From: Mycolicibacterium agri
GTDB lineage: Bacteria > Actinomycetota > Actinomycetes > Mycobacteriales > Mycobacteriaceae
Reading direction: 5' to 3'
Assembly: GCF_002553505.1 (NCBI RefSeq)
Contig: NZ_PDCP01000001.1
Span: 62,001 to 126,000 of the forward strand
DNA length: 64,000 nt
The notes beneath the pieces are model-generated. The model searched no databases and was not told where the DNA came from. It saw only the letters and a list, made by a program, of their open reading frames with translations. Positions 32,070 to 41,041 of this stretch are shown in pieces. A program made the translations under genes and the position numbers. How positions within the stretch are numbered: position 1 is the first letter of the stretch; every line of letters starts with the position of its first letter.

Positions 32070-32897
32070 GTGGACCGACGCAGCGACGTGCTGATCAGCG
32101 CGACAGAACTGGCCGAACTGCTCGAAGCCGGAGAACCGGTGACGATCCTGGATGTCAGATGGCAGTTGGCCGAACCCGACGGGCGCGCGGCCTACGAACG
32201 CGGCCACATCCCCGGCGCGGTGTACGTGTCGCTGGAGGACGAGCTCAGCGACCACACCCTCGCCGGACGCGGACGCCATCCGCTGCCGTCGGGCCGGGCG
32301 CTTCAGGCTGCCGCCCGCCGGTGGGGGATCCGTCAGGGCGGGCGCGTCGTCGCCTACGACGACTGGAATCGCGCGGCCTCGGCACGCGCATGGTGGGTGC
32401 TGACCGCCGCGGGCATTCCTGACGTCCGAATCCTGGACGGCGGCTGGGCGGCGTGGCGCGGCGATGTCGAAACGGGCACGGCGGCAACGCAACCCGGCGA
32501 GGTTGTGCTCGCCCACGACGACCTCTACGCGGGTGCGTTGCCGACCGTGACGGCCGCGCAGCTGGCCGATGTGACCCTGCTGGACGCGCGGGCGCCCGAA
32601 CGGTATCGAGGCGCCGTGGAGCCGGTCGACCCGGTCGCGGGCCACATACCCGGCGCCCGCAACCTGCCCAGCACCACCGTGCTCGGCGAGGACGGAACGT
32701 TTCTGCCCGGCGCCGACCTCGCGCGGCTGCTCGACGGCGCCGGCGAAAACGTCGGCGTCTACTGCGGATCGGGCGTCACCGCCGCGGTGGTGATCGCCGC
32801 GCTCGCCGCGGCCGGGCGCGATGCGGCGCTGTATCCGGGCTCGTGGTCGGAGTGGTGCTCGCAGCCGGGTCGGCCGGTGGCCCGCGGCGACTCCTAA
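32070..32897 (+). CDS. Two-domain rhodanese-type sulfurtransferase
   Basis: The 275-residue protein has two rhodanese domains. The first (about residues 1-130) ends with the structural VYVSLED...YDDWNRAASARAWW and has no catalytic Cys; the second (about 150-270) has the active-site loop CGSGVTA preceded by VGVY, as in thiosulfate/mercaptopyruvate sulfurtransferases (SseA type). It moves a sulfane sulfur from thiosulfate or 3-mercaptopyruvate to cyanide or thiols. The GTG at 32070 is used. A long-stem hairpin separates it from the convergent hydrolase. Confidence 0.9.
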   Translation: MDRRSDVLISATELAELLEAGEPVTILDVRWQLAEPDGRAAYERGHIPGAVYVSLEDELSDHTLAGRGRHPLPSGRALQAAARRWGIRQGGRVVAYDDWNRAASARAWWVLTAAGIPDVRILDGGWAAWRGDVETGTAATQPGEVVLAHDDLYAGALPTVTAAQLADVTLLDARAPERYRGAVEPVDPVAGHIPGARNLPSTTVLGEDGTFLPGADLARLLDGAGENVGVYCGSGVTAAVVIAALAAAGRDAALYPGSWSEWCSQPGRPVARGDS

Positions 32898-32901
32898 TCC
32901 T

Positions 32902-32971
32902 TCCGCGCGAAACGGAATCTACGCAGCAAACGCGCGAGGAGGACCCTGCGTCGATTCCGTCTCGCGACGGA
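32902..32971. terminator. Long-stem hairpin between convergent genes (rhodanese/hydrolase)
   Basis: Imperfect arms of about 25 bases (32902-32926 against 32946-32971) fill the gap between two stop codons. Pairing includes ACGGAAT and ACGCAG blocks with only a few mismatches. The outer ends TCCTTCCGCG and CGCG..GGATTA closely match those of the 19206-19269 hairpin. Confidence 0.5.
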
Positions 32972-33781
32972 TTAAGACAGCAGGTGTGCCAGCAGCTGGG
33001 CCGGAGCGTCTTCCTGCACCAGGTGCCCCGCGTCGGCGATCCAGTGCAGCGTGGCGTGCGGGATCTGCTGCGACAGCCAGATGCCGTGTTCGGGCGGCAA
33101 AATCCTGTCCTCGCGGCCCCACAGCACCTTCACCGGCACGTCGATGCCGGCCAGTTCGGTGTCGTAGTCGGCGGTGTCGTCCTCCGACAATTGGCGGTAC
33201 TGCCGGTAGTAGGCGTCCTGACCGTCGCGGCCGCGCCACGGCTCGAGGAATGCCTCCAGCACCTCCGGCCGCAAGCCCCGCTGCGAGGCGTTGCGGAAGT
33301 GGCTGGCCGCGATCGCGGTGAACGCATACTCCGGAAGTCGCTCGAACACCTCGGAATTCGACCGGATCAGGCTGAAAAGACCGCCCTCCCAATGCCCGCC
33401 GCTGACGGCGTCGAGCAATGTCAGGTCGCGGTAGGTGCTGCCTTCGCGCAGCAGTGCCCGCAACACGATCGCGCCGCCGATGTCATGGGCGACCACGCTG
33501 GGCGCGTGCAGTCCCCAGTGCTCGAGGAGGCGGGCGAACCTGCGGCCCTGCGCGGCCAGCGTGAGATCCTGGCCGTCGCGTTTGTCGGACTGTCCGTAGC
33601 CGAGGTGATCGAATACGAACACCGGACGGCGCAGTGCCAGCGCGGGCGCGATGTCGCGCCACAGAAACGACGAGAACGCCGTGCCGTGCACCAGCACAAC
33701 CGGGTCAGCACCGGCGCCGAAGCGGCCCCAGCGGATCACTCCCTCGTCGGTCTCGAACTCCTCGGGCAAGGTCCAATTCAC
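32972..33781 (-). CDS. Alpha/beta hydrolase (haloalkane dehalogenase/epoxide hydrolase-like)
   Basis: The 269-residue protein has HGTAFSS (oxyanion region, about residues 33-39), an aspartate nucleophile in VVAHDIGGAI (about 96-105) instead of serine, WGREDRILP (about 222-230) and the catalytic His in DAGHLVQEDAP (about 251-261). An Asp nucleophile is the mark of haloalkane dehalogenases, fluoroacetate dehalogenases and epoxide hydrolases, so it probably forms an ester intermediate. Substrate cannot be read from sequence. The GTG start has GGAG 6 bases upstream. Confidence 0.85.
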   Translation of the reverse strand: MNWTLPEEFETDEGVIRWGRFGAGADPVVLVHGTAFSSFLWRDIAPALALRRPVFVFDHLGYGQSDKRDGQDLTLAAQGRRFARLLEHWGLHAPSVVAHDIGGAIVLRALLREGSTYRDLTLLDAVSGGHWEGGLFSLIRSNSEVFERLPEYAFTAIAASHFRNASQRGLRPEVLEAFLEPWRGRDGQDAYYRQYRQLSEDDTADYDTELAGIDVPVKVLWGREDRILPPEHGIWLSQQIPHATLHWIADAGHLVQEDAPAQLLAHLLS

Positions 33782-33829
33782 GAATTGCTCCTCTCGGCGG
33801 GACGGGGTTTCGATGAAGGGGTACCCGCA

Positions 33830-34690
33830 TCAGGCCGAAATTCGACCTCGCTTGCCAACCGCCCAGCACACCAAAAAGATCGCGAACGAGATTGTGGTGA
33901 CGAAAACCGACACCGGCACACCCGGCGCGAGTGATGCCACGATGCCGCCGACCGCGGATATCTCGGCGAACACCACCGACGCGACGATTGTCGTTGTGGG
34001 AGAGGAGAATACGCGAGCAGCCGCAGCGGCCGGTGTGATCAACAGCGACATCACCAAGAGCGCGCCGACGATCTGCACGCCTTGCGCGGCGACCACGCCG
34101 ACCAGTGCGGCGAACACGATACCCATCGCGCGCACCGGCACGCCGCGCGCCGCCGCCACCTCCGGGTCGACGGTGCTGAACAGCAGCGGGCGATAGCAGA
34201 TCGCCAGCACGACGAGCACGACCGCGGTGACGACCGTCAGCAGCGCCAACCCGGAATAGCCAACGCCGACGATCTGACCCGTCAGCAACGCGAAACTCGT
34301 GCCGGTGCGGCCGGGGTAGAGGTGAATGAACAACACCGCCAAACCTAGCCCGAACGCCAGCACCACACCGATCGCGGAGTCGCGTTCACGGGCGCGCTGC
34401 CCGAGAATGCCGAACAGCACGGCCGCCAGCGCGCTGCCCACCAGGGCGCCGAGGCCGACGTTGAACCCGGTAAGCAACGCGAAAGCTGCTCCGGTCAACG
34501 ATAATTCGGCAGAACCGTGCACCGCGAACGACATCTGCCGCATCACGATGAACGGCCCGATCAAGCCGGCGACGAGGGCCAGCAGAACCGCGGCCAGCAG
34601 CGCCTGCTGCACGAAGTCGCGGCGCAGCAGATCGGCGGTGACGTCGAACGCGAACAGCGCCGACCACAGCTCGCTCAGGCGGTCACTCAT
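33830..34690 (-). CDS. znuB: Zinc/manganese ABC transporter permease
   Basis: The 286-residue ABC-3 family permease has about eight membrane segments with FIVMRQMSFAVHGSAELSLTGAA (about residues 45-67) and the GVxAAQGVQIVGALLVMSLLITPAA region (about 195-220) typical of ZnuB. The ATG at 34690 overlaps the znuC stop by 8 bases and is preferred over a start 42 bases upstream. It is the last gene of znuA-znuC-znuB. The operon arrangement matches the Zur-controlled znu operon known in M. smegmatis. Confidence 0.92.
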   Translation of the reverse strand: MSDRLSELWSALFAFDVTADLLRRDFVQQALLAAVLLALVAGLIGPFIVMRQMSFAVHGSAELSLTGAAFALLTGFNVGLGALVGSALAAVLFGILGQRARERDSAIGVVLAFGLGLAVLFIHLYPGRTGTSFALLTGQIVGVGYSGLALLTVVTAVVLVVLAICYRPLLFSTVDPEVAAARGVPVRAMGIVFAALVGVVAAQGVQIVGALLVMSLLITPAAAAARVFSSPTTTIVASVVFAEISAVGGIVASLAPGVPVSVFVTTISFAIFLVCWAVGKRGRISA

Positions 34691-35504
34691 GCTCGTGTCC
34701 GCTCGTGTGGCCGGAATGATCGGTGTGCTCACCCACGACGACGTAGCGGTCGTGCACCTTCACCACCTCGATGTCGGCGCGGTAGAGCTCCGACAGCGTC
34801 TCCGACGTCATCACCTCCTCGACCGTGCCCATCCGGAACCGGCCATTCACCAGATAGAGCACCCGATCCACATACGGCAGAACGGGATTGACCTCGTGGG
34901 TGACGAACAGCACCGCGGTGTTGGCGTCGCGCCGCCGGTTGTCGATCAACGCCGACACCAGCCGCGCATTGGCCGGGTCGAGGTTGAGCAGCGGCTCGTC
35001 GCACAGCAGCAGTGCCGGATCGCTGACCAGGGCCTGGGCGATGCGCACCCGCTGCAGCTCGCCGCCTGACATCACGCCGACGGGCACAGCGGCCAACCGC
35101 TCGGCGTTCACCTGCCGCAGCGCGGCGTCGATCGCATCGCGTCGCCGTGCCCGGTCGGCCGGTCGAAGGCTCGCCAAACCCCACCGGTGTCCGTCGACGC
35201 CGAGGCCGACCATGTCGCGGCCACGCAGGCTCAGACCGGGGTCGACCGCGCGATGCTGCGGCACGTAGCCGATCGCGTGGCTGCCCTTGGTCACCGGCTT
35301 GCCCGCGACCGTCACCGTGCCTGCGGACAGCGGCATCGCGCCCAGCAGCACCTTCAGCAGCGAGGTCTTGCCCGTCCCGTTCGGGCCGAGCACCGCGATG
35401 AACTCGCCAGCGCGCACCGTCAGGTCGAGGTGGTTCCACAACACGCGGTCGCCGAACGACAGGCAGCCGCCCTTCAGGTCGACGACGTCGGCAGAATCCA
35501 CCAC
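34683..35504 (-). CDS. znuC: Zinc ABC transporter ATP-binding protein
   Basis: The 273-residue ATPase has Walker A GPNGTGKT (about residues 40-47), a Q-loop in YVPQHRAVD, signature MSGGE (about 146-150), Walker B LLLCDEPLLNLD (about 166-177) and the switch His in FVTHEVNPVL. The C-terminus is histidine-rich (HTDHSGHTSGHEHE), which may bind zinc and act as a sensor. It lies 4 bases downstream of znuA and overlaps znuB. Confidence 0.93.
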   Translation of the reverse strand: MVDSADVVDLKGGCLSFGDRVLWNHLDLTVRAGEFIAVLGPNGTGKTSLLKVLLGAMPLSAGTVTVAGKPVTKGSHAIGYVPQHRAVDPGLSLRGRDMVGLGVDGHRWGLASLRPADRARRRDAIDAALRQVNAERLAAVPVGVMSGGELQRVRIAQALVSDPALLLCDEPLLNLDPANARLVSALIDNRRRDANTAVLFVTHEVNPVLPYVDRVLYLVNGRFRMGTVEEVMTSETLSELYRADIEVVKVHDRYVVVGEHTDHSGHTSGHEHE

Positions 35505-35508
35505 GCCA

Positions 35509-36402
35509 CTATCGATTCGACTGCGGGGCTTTGTCGAATTGGGCGGCGAGCTCGTCGGTGGTGTTGCGTTGCCACGTCAGGTAGTCCACGCCCTGCGGCA
35601 ACGTCTCGGTGACCGTGACCACCGGCAGCGACGCGCGCTGCGCCGCCTCCCTGATCTGGTCGGTGACGGCGGTTTCGGTCTGCGAGTTGAACAGCAGCAC
35701 CGACACCTGATGGTTGTCGATGAGATCGAGCATCGCCGCGACGTCGGCGGGCGCCGGGTCGTCGCCTTCCTCCACGGCGCTGGCGAATCCGGGCGGGGTG
35801 CGGTCGGTGAGGCCGGCGTTGCGCAGCAGGTAGTACGCGACCGGTTCGGTGGCGACGACCGCGCCTCCCGGGTGCGCCTCTCCGATGGCCCGTTGCGACG
35901 CGGCGATCTCGTCGGCCTGCTTGCCGAAGTCCGTTGCGTTGGCGTGGTATTCGTCCGCATGCGCGGAGTCCAGGGCGGCGAGCCGCTTGGCGATCTCCTC
36001 GGCGACGGCCTTGGCGACCGTGACGTCGTAGAAGACGTGTTCGTTGGCCTTCTGGTCGGTGCCGTGCAGCGAATAGGCGTCGACGGCGTCGATGTCGGGG
36101 TGCTCGGCCAGCACGTCGTCCACCCAGTGGTCGTAACCGCCGCCGTTGTAGACCAGCAGGGACGCATCTGAGATGGCGGCCACGTCGGCCGGGCTCGCTT
36201 CAAACGAGTGCGGGTCGGCGGATGCACCTGATGCGATCGACTTGACCGTCGCATGCTCGCCCGCAACGGACTCGGCGACACTGCCCCACACATCGGTGGT
36301 CGCCACGACGGTGACGCCGCCGTCGTCGTGCGCCGAGCCTGCGCTGCTGCAGCCGGCGGCGGCGAATGCGGCCATGACGATCCCGATCAGCAACCTGCGC
36401 AC
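35509..36402 (-). CDS. znuA: Zinc ABC transporter substrate-binding lipoprotein
   Basis: The 297-residue cluster A-I solute-binding protein has a signal peptide with lipobox AAGC (Cys18), then VVATTDVWGSVAESVAG and the likely metal ligands in ADPHSFEAS (about residue 62-70), ANEHVFYDV (about 118-126) and a C-terminal acidic site. It is short of the long His-rich loop of enterobacterial ZnuA. The GTG start has AGGAGG 7 bases upstream. A Zur-type palindrome lies 32 bases upstream. The operon should be switched on when zinc is scarce. Confidence 0.93.
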   Translation of the reverse strand: MRRLLIGIVMAAFAAAGCSSAGSAHDDGGVTVVATTDVWGSVAESVAGEHATVKSIASGASADPHSFEASPADVAAISDASLLVYNGGGYDHWVDDVLAEHPDIDAVDAYSLHGTDQKANEHVFYDVTVAKAVAEEIAKRLAALDSAHADEYHANATDFGKQADEIAASQRAIGEAHPGGAVVATEPVAYYLLRNAGLTDRTPPGFASAVEEGDDPAPADVAAMLDLIDNHQVSVLLFNSQTETAVTDQIREAAQRASLPVVTVTETLPQGVDYLTWQRNTTDELAAQFDKAPQSNR

Positions 36403-36433
36403 CGGCCGACCTCCTAGTTGCTCCTAATACAAA

Positions 36434-36448
36434 TGAAAACCGTTTCCA
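36434..36448. promoter_or_regulatory. Zur box upstream of znuACB
   Basis: TGAAAAC-C-GTTTCCA is a 15-base near-palindrome (6 of 7 pairs match) closely resembling mycobacterial Zur sites. It lies between znuA and the divergent LacI-type gene and sits 32 bases before the znuA start. Zur with zinc would repress znuACB. Confidence 0.75.
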
Positions 36449-36514
36449 ATAACTCTAACGTACCGTGTGCCACCTGCGCCACGGGAGCGGATTTGGTGGG
36501 CTAACGTCACGACC

Positions 36515-37618
36515 ATGTCTCCCAGGAGTCCCACGCCGAGGCGTCGGGCCACCCTGGCCTCGCTGGCTGCCGAGCTCAAGGTCTCGCGCACCACGATCTC
36601 CAATGCCTACAACCGGCCCGACCAGCTGTCGGCCGACCTGCGCGAGCGGGTGCTGGCCACCGCCAAGCGGATGGGATATCCGGGGCCCGACCCGGTCGCG
36701 CGGTCGTTGCGGACCCGCAAGGCCGGCGCCGTCGGGCTGGTGATGACCGAGCCGCTGAACTACTCGTTCAGTGATCCGGCGGCGCTCGACTTCGTGGCGG
36801 GGCTGGCCGAGTCCTGCGAGGACGCCGGGCAGGGCCTGCTGCTCGTCGCCGTGGGACCCAACCGCAAGGTGAGCGACGGAGCGGCCGCGGTGCTGTCGGC
36901 GGGCGTCGACGGCTTCGTGGTGTACTCCGCATCCGACGACGACCCGTATCTGCAGGTGGTGTTGCAGCGGCACCTGCCGGTGGTGGTGGTCGACCAGCCG
37001 CAGAACATCTCGGGGACGTCGCGGGTCTGCATCGACGACCGCGCGGCCATGGCCGAACTCGCGCGCTATGTCGTCGAGCTCGGCCACCGCGAGATCGGCC
37101 TGCTCACGATGCGGCTCGGCCGCGACCGCCCACACGGCACCGGCAAGCCCGTGGTGGCCAGCGCCGAGCGTCTCGAGACCCCGCTGTTTCACGTGCAACG
37201 CGAGCGCCTGCACGGCGTCTACGACGCGATGACCGAAGCGGGCCTGGCTCCGCAGTCGCTGACGGTTGTGGAAAGCTATGAGCATCAACCGACTTCGGGT
37301 GGCCTGGCGGCCGAGGTGGCGCTTGCGGCCAACCCGCGGCTGACCGCGCTGATGTGCACGGCCGACGTGCTTGCGCTTTCGGCGATGGACTGGTTGCGGG
37401 CGCATGGGATCTACGTGCCGGGTCAGATGACGGTCACCGGTTTCGACGGCGTGCCCGAGGCGCTGCGCCGGGGTTTGACGACGGTGCGACAGCCGAGCCT
37501 GGAAAAGGGAAGGCGCGCAGGCCATCTGCTGCACAGCCCGCCGCGATCGGGCCTGCCGGTGCTCGACGTGCTGCCCACCGAATTGGTCCGCGGCCGTACC
37601 TCCGGCCCGCCGGTGTGA
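36515..37618 (+). CDS. LacI family transcriptional regulator (Rv3575c-like)
   Basis: The 367-residue protein has the N-terminal LacI helix-turn-helix (ATLASLAAELKVSRTTISNAYNRPDQLS, about residues 10-37) and a periplasmic-binding-protein-like sensor domain (VGLVMTEPLNYSF to the C-terminus, with VTGFDGVPEALR near 305). TAACGT lies 7 bases before the ATG, so it is probably leaderless. It ends one base short of the convergent trehalose gene, which makes a sugar ligand attractive, but that is inference. M. tuberculosis Rv3575c is the likely orthologue. Confidence 0.9.
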   Translation: MSPRSPTPRRRATLASLAAELKVSRTTISNAYNRPDQLSADLRERVLATAKRMGYPGPDPVARSLRTRKAGAVGLVMTEPLNYSFSDPAALDFVAGLAESCEDAGQGLLLVAVGPNRKVSDGAAAVLSAGVDGFVVYSASDDDPYLQVVLQRHLPVVVVDQPQNISGTSRVCIDDRAAMAELARYVVELGHREIGLLTMRLGRDRPHGTGKPVVASAERLETPLFHVQRERLHGVYDAMTEAGLAPQSLTVVESYEHQPTSGGLAAEVALAANPRLTALMCTADVLALSAMDWLRAHGIYVPGQMTVTGFDGVPEALRRGLTTVRQPSLEKGRRAGHLLHSPPRSGLPVLDVLPTELVRGRTSGPPV

Positions 37619-37619
37619 G

Positions 37620-40157
37620 TCAGTCGCCGAGCAATTGAGCGCAGCGCAGCAGCCCGAGATGGCTGTAGGCCTGCGGATGGTTACCGAGTGCGCGCTCGGC
37701 GACCGGATCGTATTCCTCCGACAGCAGGCCCGTCGGCCCCGCGGCGGTGACGAGGCGATCGAACAGCGCCTCGGCTTGCGACCGCTGGCCGGTCAGCAGG
37801 TAGGCCTCGACCAGCCACGCGGCGCACAGGTGAAAGCCGCCCTCGGTGCCCGGCAGTCCGTCGTCGCTGCGGTACCGGTAAACTGTTGCTCCGCTGCGCA
37901 ATTCCGCTTCCGTCGCGATCACGGTCGCGAGGAACCGCGGGTCGGACGGGTCGATGAGACCGGACAGCCCGATGTGCAGGGTGGCCGCGTCCAGGTCGGT
38001 GCCGTCGTAGGCGGCGGTGTAGGACTGCACCTCATCGTTCCAGCCGCGCTCCTGCACCTGCTGCGAGATGACGTCACGCAGCGTGGCCCATCCCGGCGGC
38101 GCGTCGCGGCCGAACTCGGCGGCCAGCTTCAGCGCCCGGTCCACGGTCAGCCAGCACATCACCTTCGAGTAGACGTGGTGGCGCGGCGCGCCGCGGATCT
38201 CCCAGATGCCGTGATCCGGTTCGGCCCAGCGGCTTTCGACGGCGTACACCATCTCGCTGACCAGATTCCAGTCGGCGTCGGTGAGCGGGTCGGGGCGTCC
38301 CTCGGCGACCCGCTTGTGCACCAGGTCGTAGATCAGCTGCACGACGGGACCGAAGACGTCGAGTTGCACCTGCACGTTGGCGGCGTTGCCGACCCGCACC
38401 GGCCGCGACCCTGCGTAGCCGGGCAGTGAGTCGATGACGGCCTCCGGCCCCAGCATCGCGCCCGACAGTGCATACAGCGGATGCAGCCGTTCGGGACCGT
38501 GCATGGTCTCGATCACCCGGTGCAGCCAGTTCAGATATCCCTCGGCCTCTGCGGTCGAGCCCAGCGACACCAGCGCCGAGGCGGTCATCGCGGCGTCGCG
38601 GATCCAGCAGTAGCGGTAATCCCAGTTGCGGACGCCGCCGATCTCCTCGGGCAGCGACGTGGTGGCCGCGGCCATGATGGCACCGGTGTCGGCGTGCACG
38701 AGCCCCTTCAGCGTCAGCGCAGAGCGTTTCATCAGCGGCTGATGCAGTTTGGGCAGCGTCAGCGTCTCCGCCCAGTCGCGCCAATAGCTTTCGGCGCTCT
38801 GCCGACGGGAATCCTCGTCGACGGGGCTCTCCGACAAATCCTCGGTGCCGCAGCGCAGTTCGAGCACCACGGGACCCGCCGACGGGTCGATCACCGCGCG
38901 GGCGGTCTCGTGGATGCCGTCGGGAAAGATCTCCCATTGCACGCCTGGCGCGCGCAGCACCATCGGCTCGTTGGTGGCGAACACCCGAAGACCGCCCTCG
39001 TCGGCGCGCAGATGCACAGGTGCTTGCGCGAACTCGGGCCGCGGCGCGAAGGTCACCACCGCCTTGGCCTGACCGCTGATCACCCGGATCAGATCGGTGC
39101 GGCCCGCACCGACGTCGTGCGACAGATAGTCGGTGACAAGCAAACTGGCCCAACGGGTTTCGACGGTCATGGTGCCGTCCACGTAGCGCTGGCTCAGCGG
39201 CAGCGCCGCCCGGTGCGGGCCGATCTCGAAGTGCCCGGCGTTGGCGTCGCCGAGCAGCCGGGAGAACACCGCCGCCGAATCGGCCTGCGGATGACACATC
39301 CACACCACGTCGGCTTCGGGGGTGAGCAGGGCGACGGTGCGGCCGTTGGACAGCATCGTCAATCGCTCGATGGGCGTGGAGTGGCCGCCGAGCAACCAGG
39401 TGCGGCGGCGTTCCAGCAGGAAGTTCAGCGCGGTCGCGACGTCCTCGGGTGAGTCGATCCGATAGTCGGCCAGCGTGTCGCCCGGCCCGACCTTGACGCC
39501 GACGTCGGGCCCGTGCAACCGGTAGAACGCCTTCTCGTCGGTCACGTCGTCGCCGAAAAAGACGGCGGCAGAGGCGCCCTGCTGATGGCGCAGGATGTCG
39601 AGGGCCTGGCCCTTGTCGGTCTGGATGACGGCGAACTCGATCACGGCCTTGCCCTCGGTGATCTGGGCGTCCCACTGTTGGGCCGCCGCCCGCGCCTTCT
39701 TCAGCGCCTCGTCGGCGTCGGCGGGATCGGCGTTGCGCACATGCAGCGCGATGCTGGCCGGCTTGATCTCGATCGCCACCCCCGGGTACTCGGCCGCGAT
39801 CGCGGCGAGGGTGTCTTTGATCTTGCTCAGCAACGCTTTTGCCTCGCCGTCGATGGCGTGCACGAAGCCGGTGTCGAATTCCGAGCCGTGGCTGCCGACC
39901 AGGTGCACCTCGGCGGGCATCCGTGACAGCGCGGCGAGATCGCGCAGCGCCCGACCGGAGATCAGCGCGGCGGCCGTCGACGGCAGCGCCGCCAATTCGC
40001 GCAGCGCAGCGGCGGATTCGGTGAGCGGACGCGCGTCGTCGGGGTTGGCCACGATCGGCGCCATCGTGCCGTCGTAGTCGCAGGCGACGAGGAGTCGCGG
40101 AACACGCGCGACCGTCGAGAGGGCGCGCTTGAGCTCGTCCGGTAACTCCTGTGTCAC
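37620..40157 (-). CDS. Trehalose-6-phosphate phosphatase fused to GH15 glucohydrolase (trehalase-like)
   Basis: The 845-residue protein has two enzymes in one chain. Residues 1-250 are a HAD-type trehalose-phosphatase with DYDGT (27-31), ISGR (about 66) and GDDVTDE (about 205). Residues about 255-845 are a glycoside hydrolase family 15 protein: an N-terminal beta domain, RNWDYRYCWIRD (about 506), DHGIWEIRG...SKVMCW (about 647) and a C-terminal LLSEEYDP...PQAYSHLGL. Mycobacterial GH15 trehalases are known, so the protein may turn trehalose-6-phosphate into trehalose and on to glucose. M. tuberculosis OtsB1 has a different (GH65) partner. GTG start. Confidence 0.9.
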   Translation of the reverse strand: MTQELPDELKRALSTVARVPRLLVACDYDGTMAPIVANPDDARPLTESAAALRELAALPSTAAALISGRALRDLAALSRMPAEVHLVGSHGSEFDTGFVHAIDGEAKALLSKIKDTLAAIAAEYPGVAIEIKPASIALHVRNADPADADEALKKARAAAQQWDAQITEGKAVIEFAVIQTDKGQALDILRHQQGASAAVFFGDDVTDEKAFYRLHGPDVGVKVGPGDTLADYRIDSPEDVATALNFLLERRRTWLLGGHSTPIERLTMLSNGRTVALLTPEADVVWMCHPQADSAAVFSRLLGDANAGHFEIGPHRAALPLSQRYVDGTMTVETRWASLLVTDYLSHDVGAGRTDLIRVISGQAKAVVTFAPRPEFAQAPVHLRADEGGLRVFATNEPMVLRAPGVQWEIFPDGIHETARAVIDPSAGPVVLELRCGTEDLSESPVDEDSRRQSAESYWRDWAETLTLPKLHQPLMKRSALTLKGLVHADTGAIMAAATTSLPEEIGGVRNWDYRYCWIRDAAMTASALVSLGSTAEAEGYLNWLHRVIETMHGPERLHPLYALSGAMLGPEAVIDSLPGYAGSRPVRVGNAANVQVQLDVFGPVVQLIYDLVHKRVAEGRPDPLTDADWNLVSEMVYAVESRWAEPDHGIWEIRGAPRHHVYSKVMCWLTVDRALKLAAEFGRDAPPGWATLRDVISQQVQERGWNDEVQSYTAAYDGTDLDAATLHIGLSGLIDPSDPRFLATVIATEAELRSGATVYRYRSDDGLPGTEGGFHLCAAWLVEAYLLTGQRSQAEALFDRLVTAAGPTGLLSEEYDPVAERALGNHPQAYSHLGLLRCAQLLGD

Positions 40158-40160
40158 CAG

Positions 40161-40865
40161 CTAGATCTTAGGGTGCTCTCCGTCGCCGATCAGCAATCGA
40201 ACCGCCAGGTCGAGTCGCTTGCTGACGTCGGTCGCCGACGCCCTGCGGGTGAGCCACGCCAACAGGTTCGACAGCCACACATCTGAGATGACCCTGGCGA
40301 TGTGGTACTGGTCCTCGGTCGGCTCGCCGTCGCTCATCGCGCGCGCGAACATCGAATCCATCAGCTTGCCGACGTGATCGACCTCGCCCGCGGCAGAGGC
40401 GTCGGCGAACACGAACGCGCGCGTCATCGCCTCGGTCAGCAGCGGATTGCGCTGCATGGCCCGGTTCAGCTTGCCGACCATCATGCTCAGCCGCTGGTAG
40501 GGCGTGCCGCCGGTCAACGTCGAGCGGTCGGTCTTGGCGTCGATGCGCTCGAACTCGCGACCCAGCGCCGACACCAGCAGGTGCACCTTCGACGGGAAGT
40601 AGCGATACAGGGTGCCGACGGCGACGTCGGCGCGTTCGGCGACCGCGCGCATCTGCACGGCCTCATAGCCGCCCTTGGACGCGATGGCCAGGGTGGCGTC
40701 CAGGATGCGCTTGCGGCGCTCCCGCTGAGCCTCGGAGCCGAGCTCGGACTCGGCGAGCACGGAGACCGGCATCACGTTGGGCGGCCGCGTCTCCGCCCCC
40801 GAGGACGGATTGGGTTGTGCTGACACGGGCGCCTCAGTCATCGGTGCCGACTGCTCCTTCTTCAT
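40161..40865 (-). CDS. kstR: TetR-family repressor of cholesterol catabolism KstR
   Basis: From VLAESELGSEAQRERRKRILDATLAIA onward the protein matches M. tuberculosis KstR almost residue for residue: helix-turn-helix MRAVAERADVAVGTLYRYFPSK (about residues 73-94) and the ligand domain NPLLTEAMTRAFVFADASA. KstR represses the cholesterol regulon and is released by 3-oxo-cholestenoyl-CoA. The N-terminus is longer than in M. tuberculosis; starts at 40865, 40841 (AAGGAG upstream) or 40772 are possible. It diverges from fadE34, with a perfect KstR palindrome between them, so it should regulate itself. Confidence 0.95.
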   Translation of the reverse strand: MKKEQSAPMTEAPVSAQPNPSSGAETRPPNVMPVSVLAESELGSEAQRERRKRILDATLAIASKGGYEAVQMRAVAERADVAVGTLYRYFPSKVHLLVSALGREFERIDAKTDRSTLTGGTPYQRLSMMVGKLNRAMQRNPLLTEAMTRAFVFADASAAGEVDHVGKLMDSMFARAMSDGEPTEDQYHIARVISDVWLSNLLAWLTRRASATDVSKRLDLAVRLLIGDGEHPKI

Positions 40866-40983
40866 GCGGTCTCTGTAGAAACGATACGCATGCCGATCAC
40901 TATTTCCTCACTTCAGTACCGGTTCGGCACCGAGCTGCGCTGCTGCGATGGCGTTCGACTTGACGCTCGAACACTGGCACTAT

Positions 40984-40997
40984 TAGAACACGTTCTA
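40984..40997. promoter_or_regulatory. KstR operator between kstR and fadE34
   Basis: TAGAACACGTTCTA is a perfect 14-base palindrome and fits the established KstR consensus TNNAACNNGTTNNA exactly. It lies 44 bases before fadE34 and serves both divergent genes. Confidence 0.92.
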
Positions 40998-41041
40998 GTG
41001 GGAAGCACGGCCTTCTCGCAACGAAGCTAGGAGCCCTCAAC

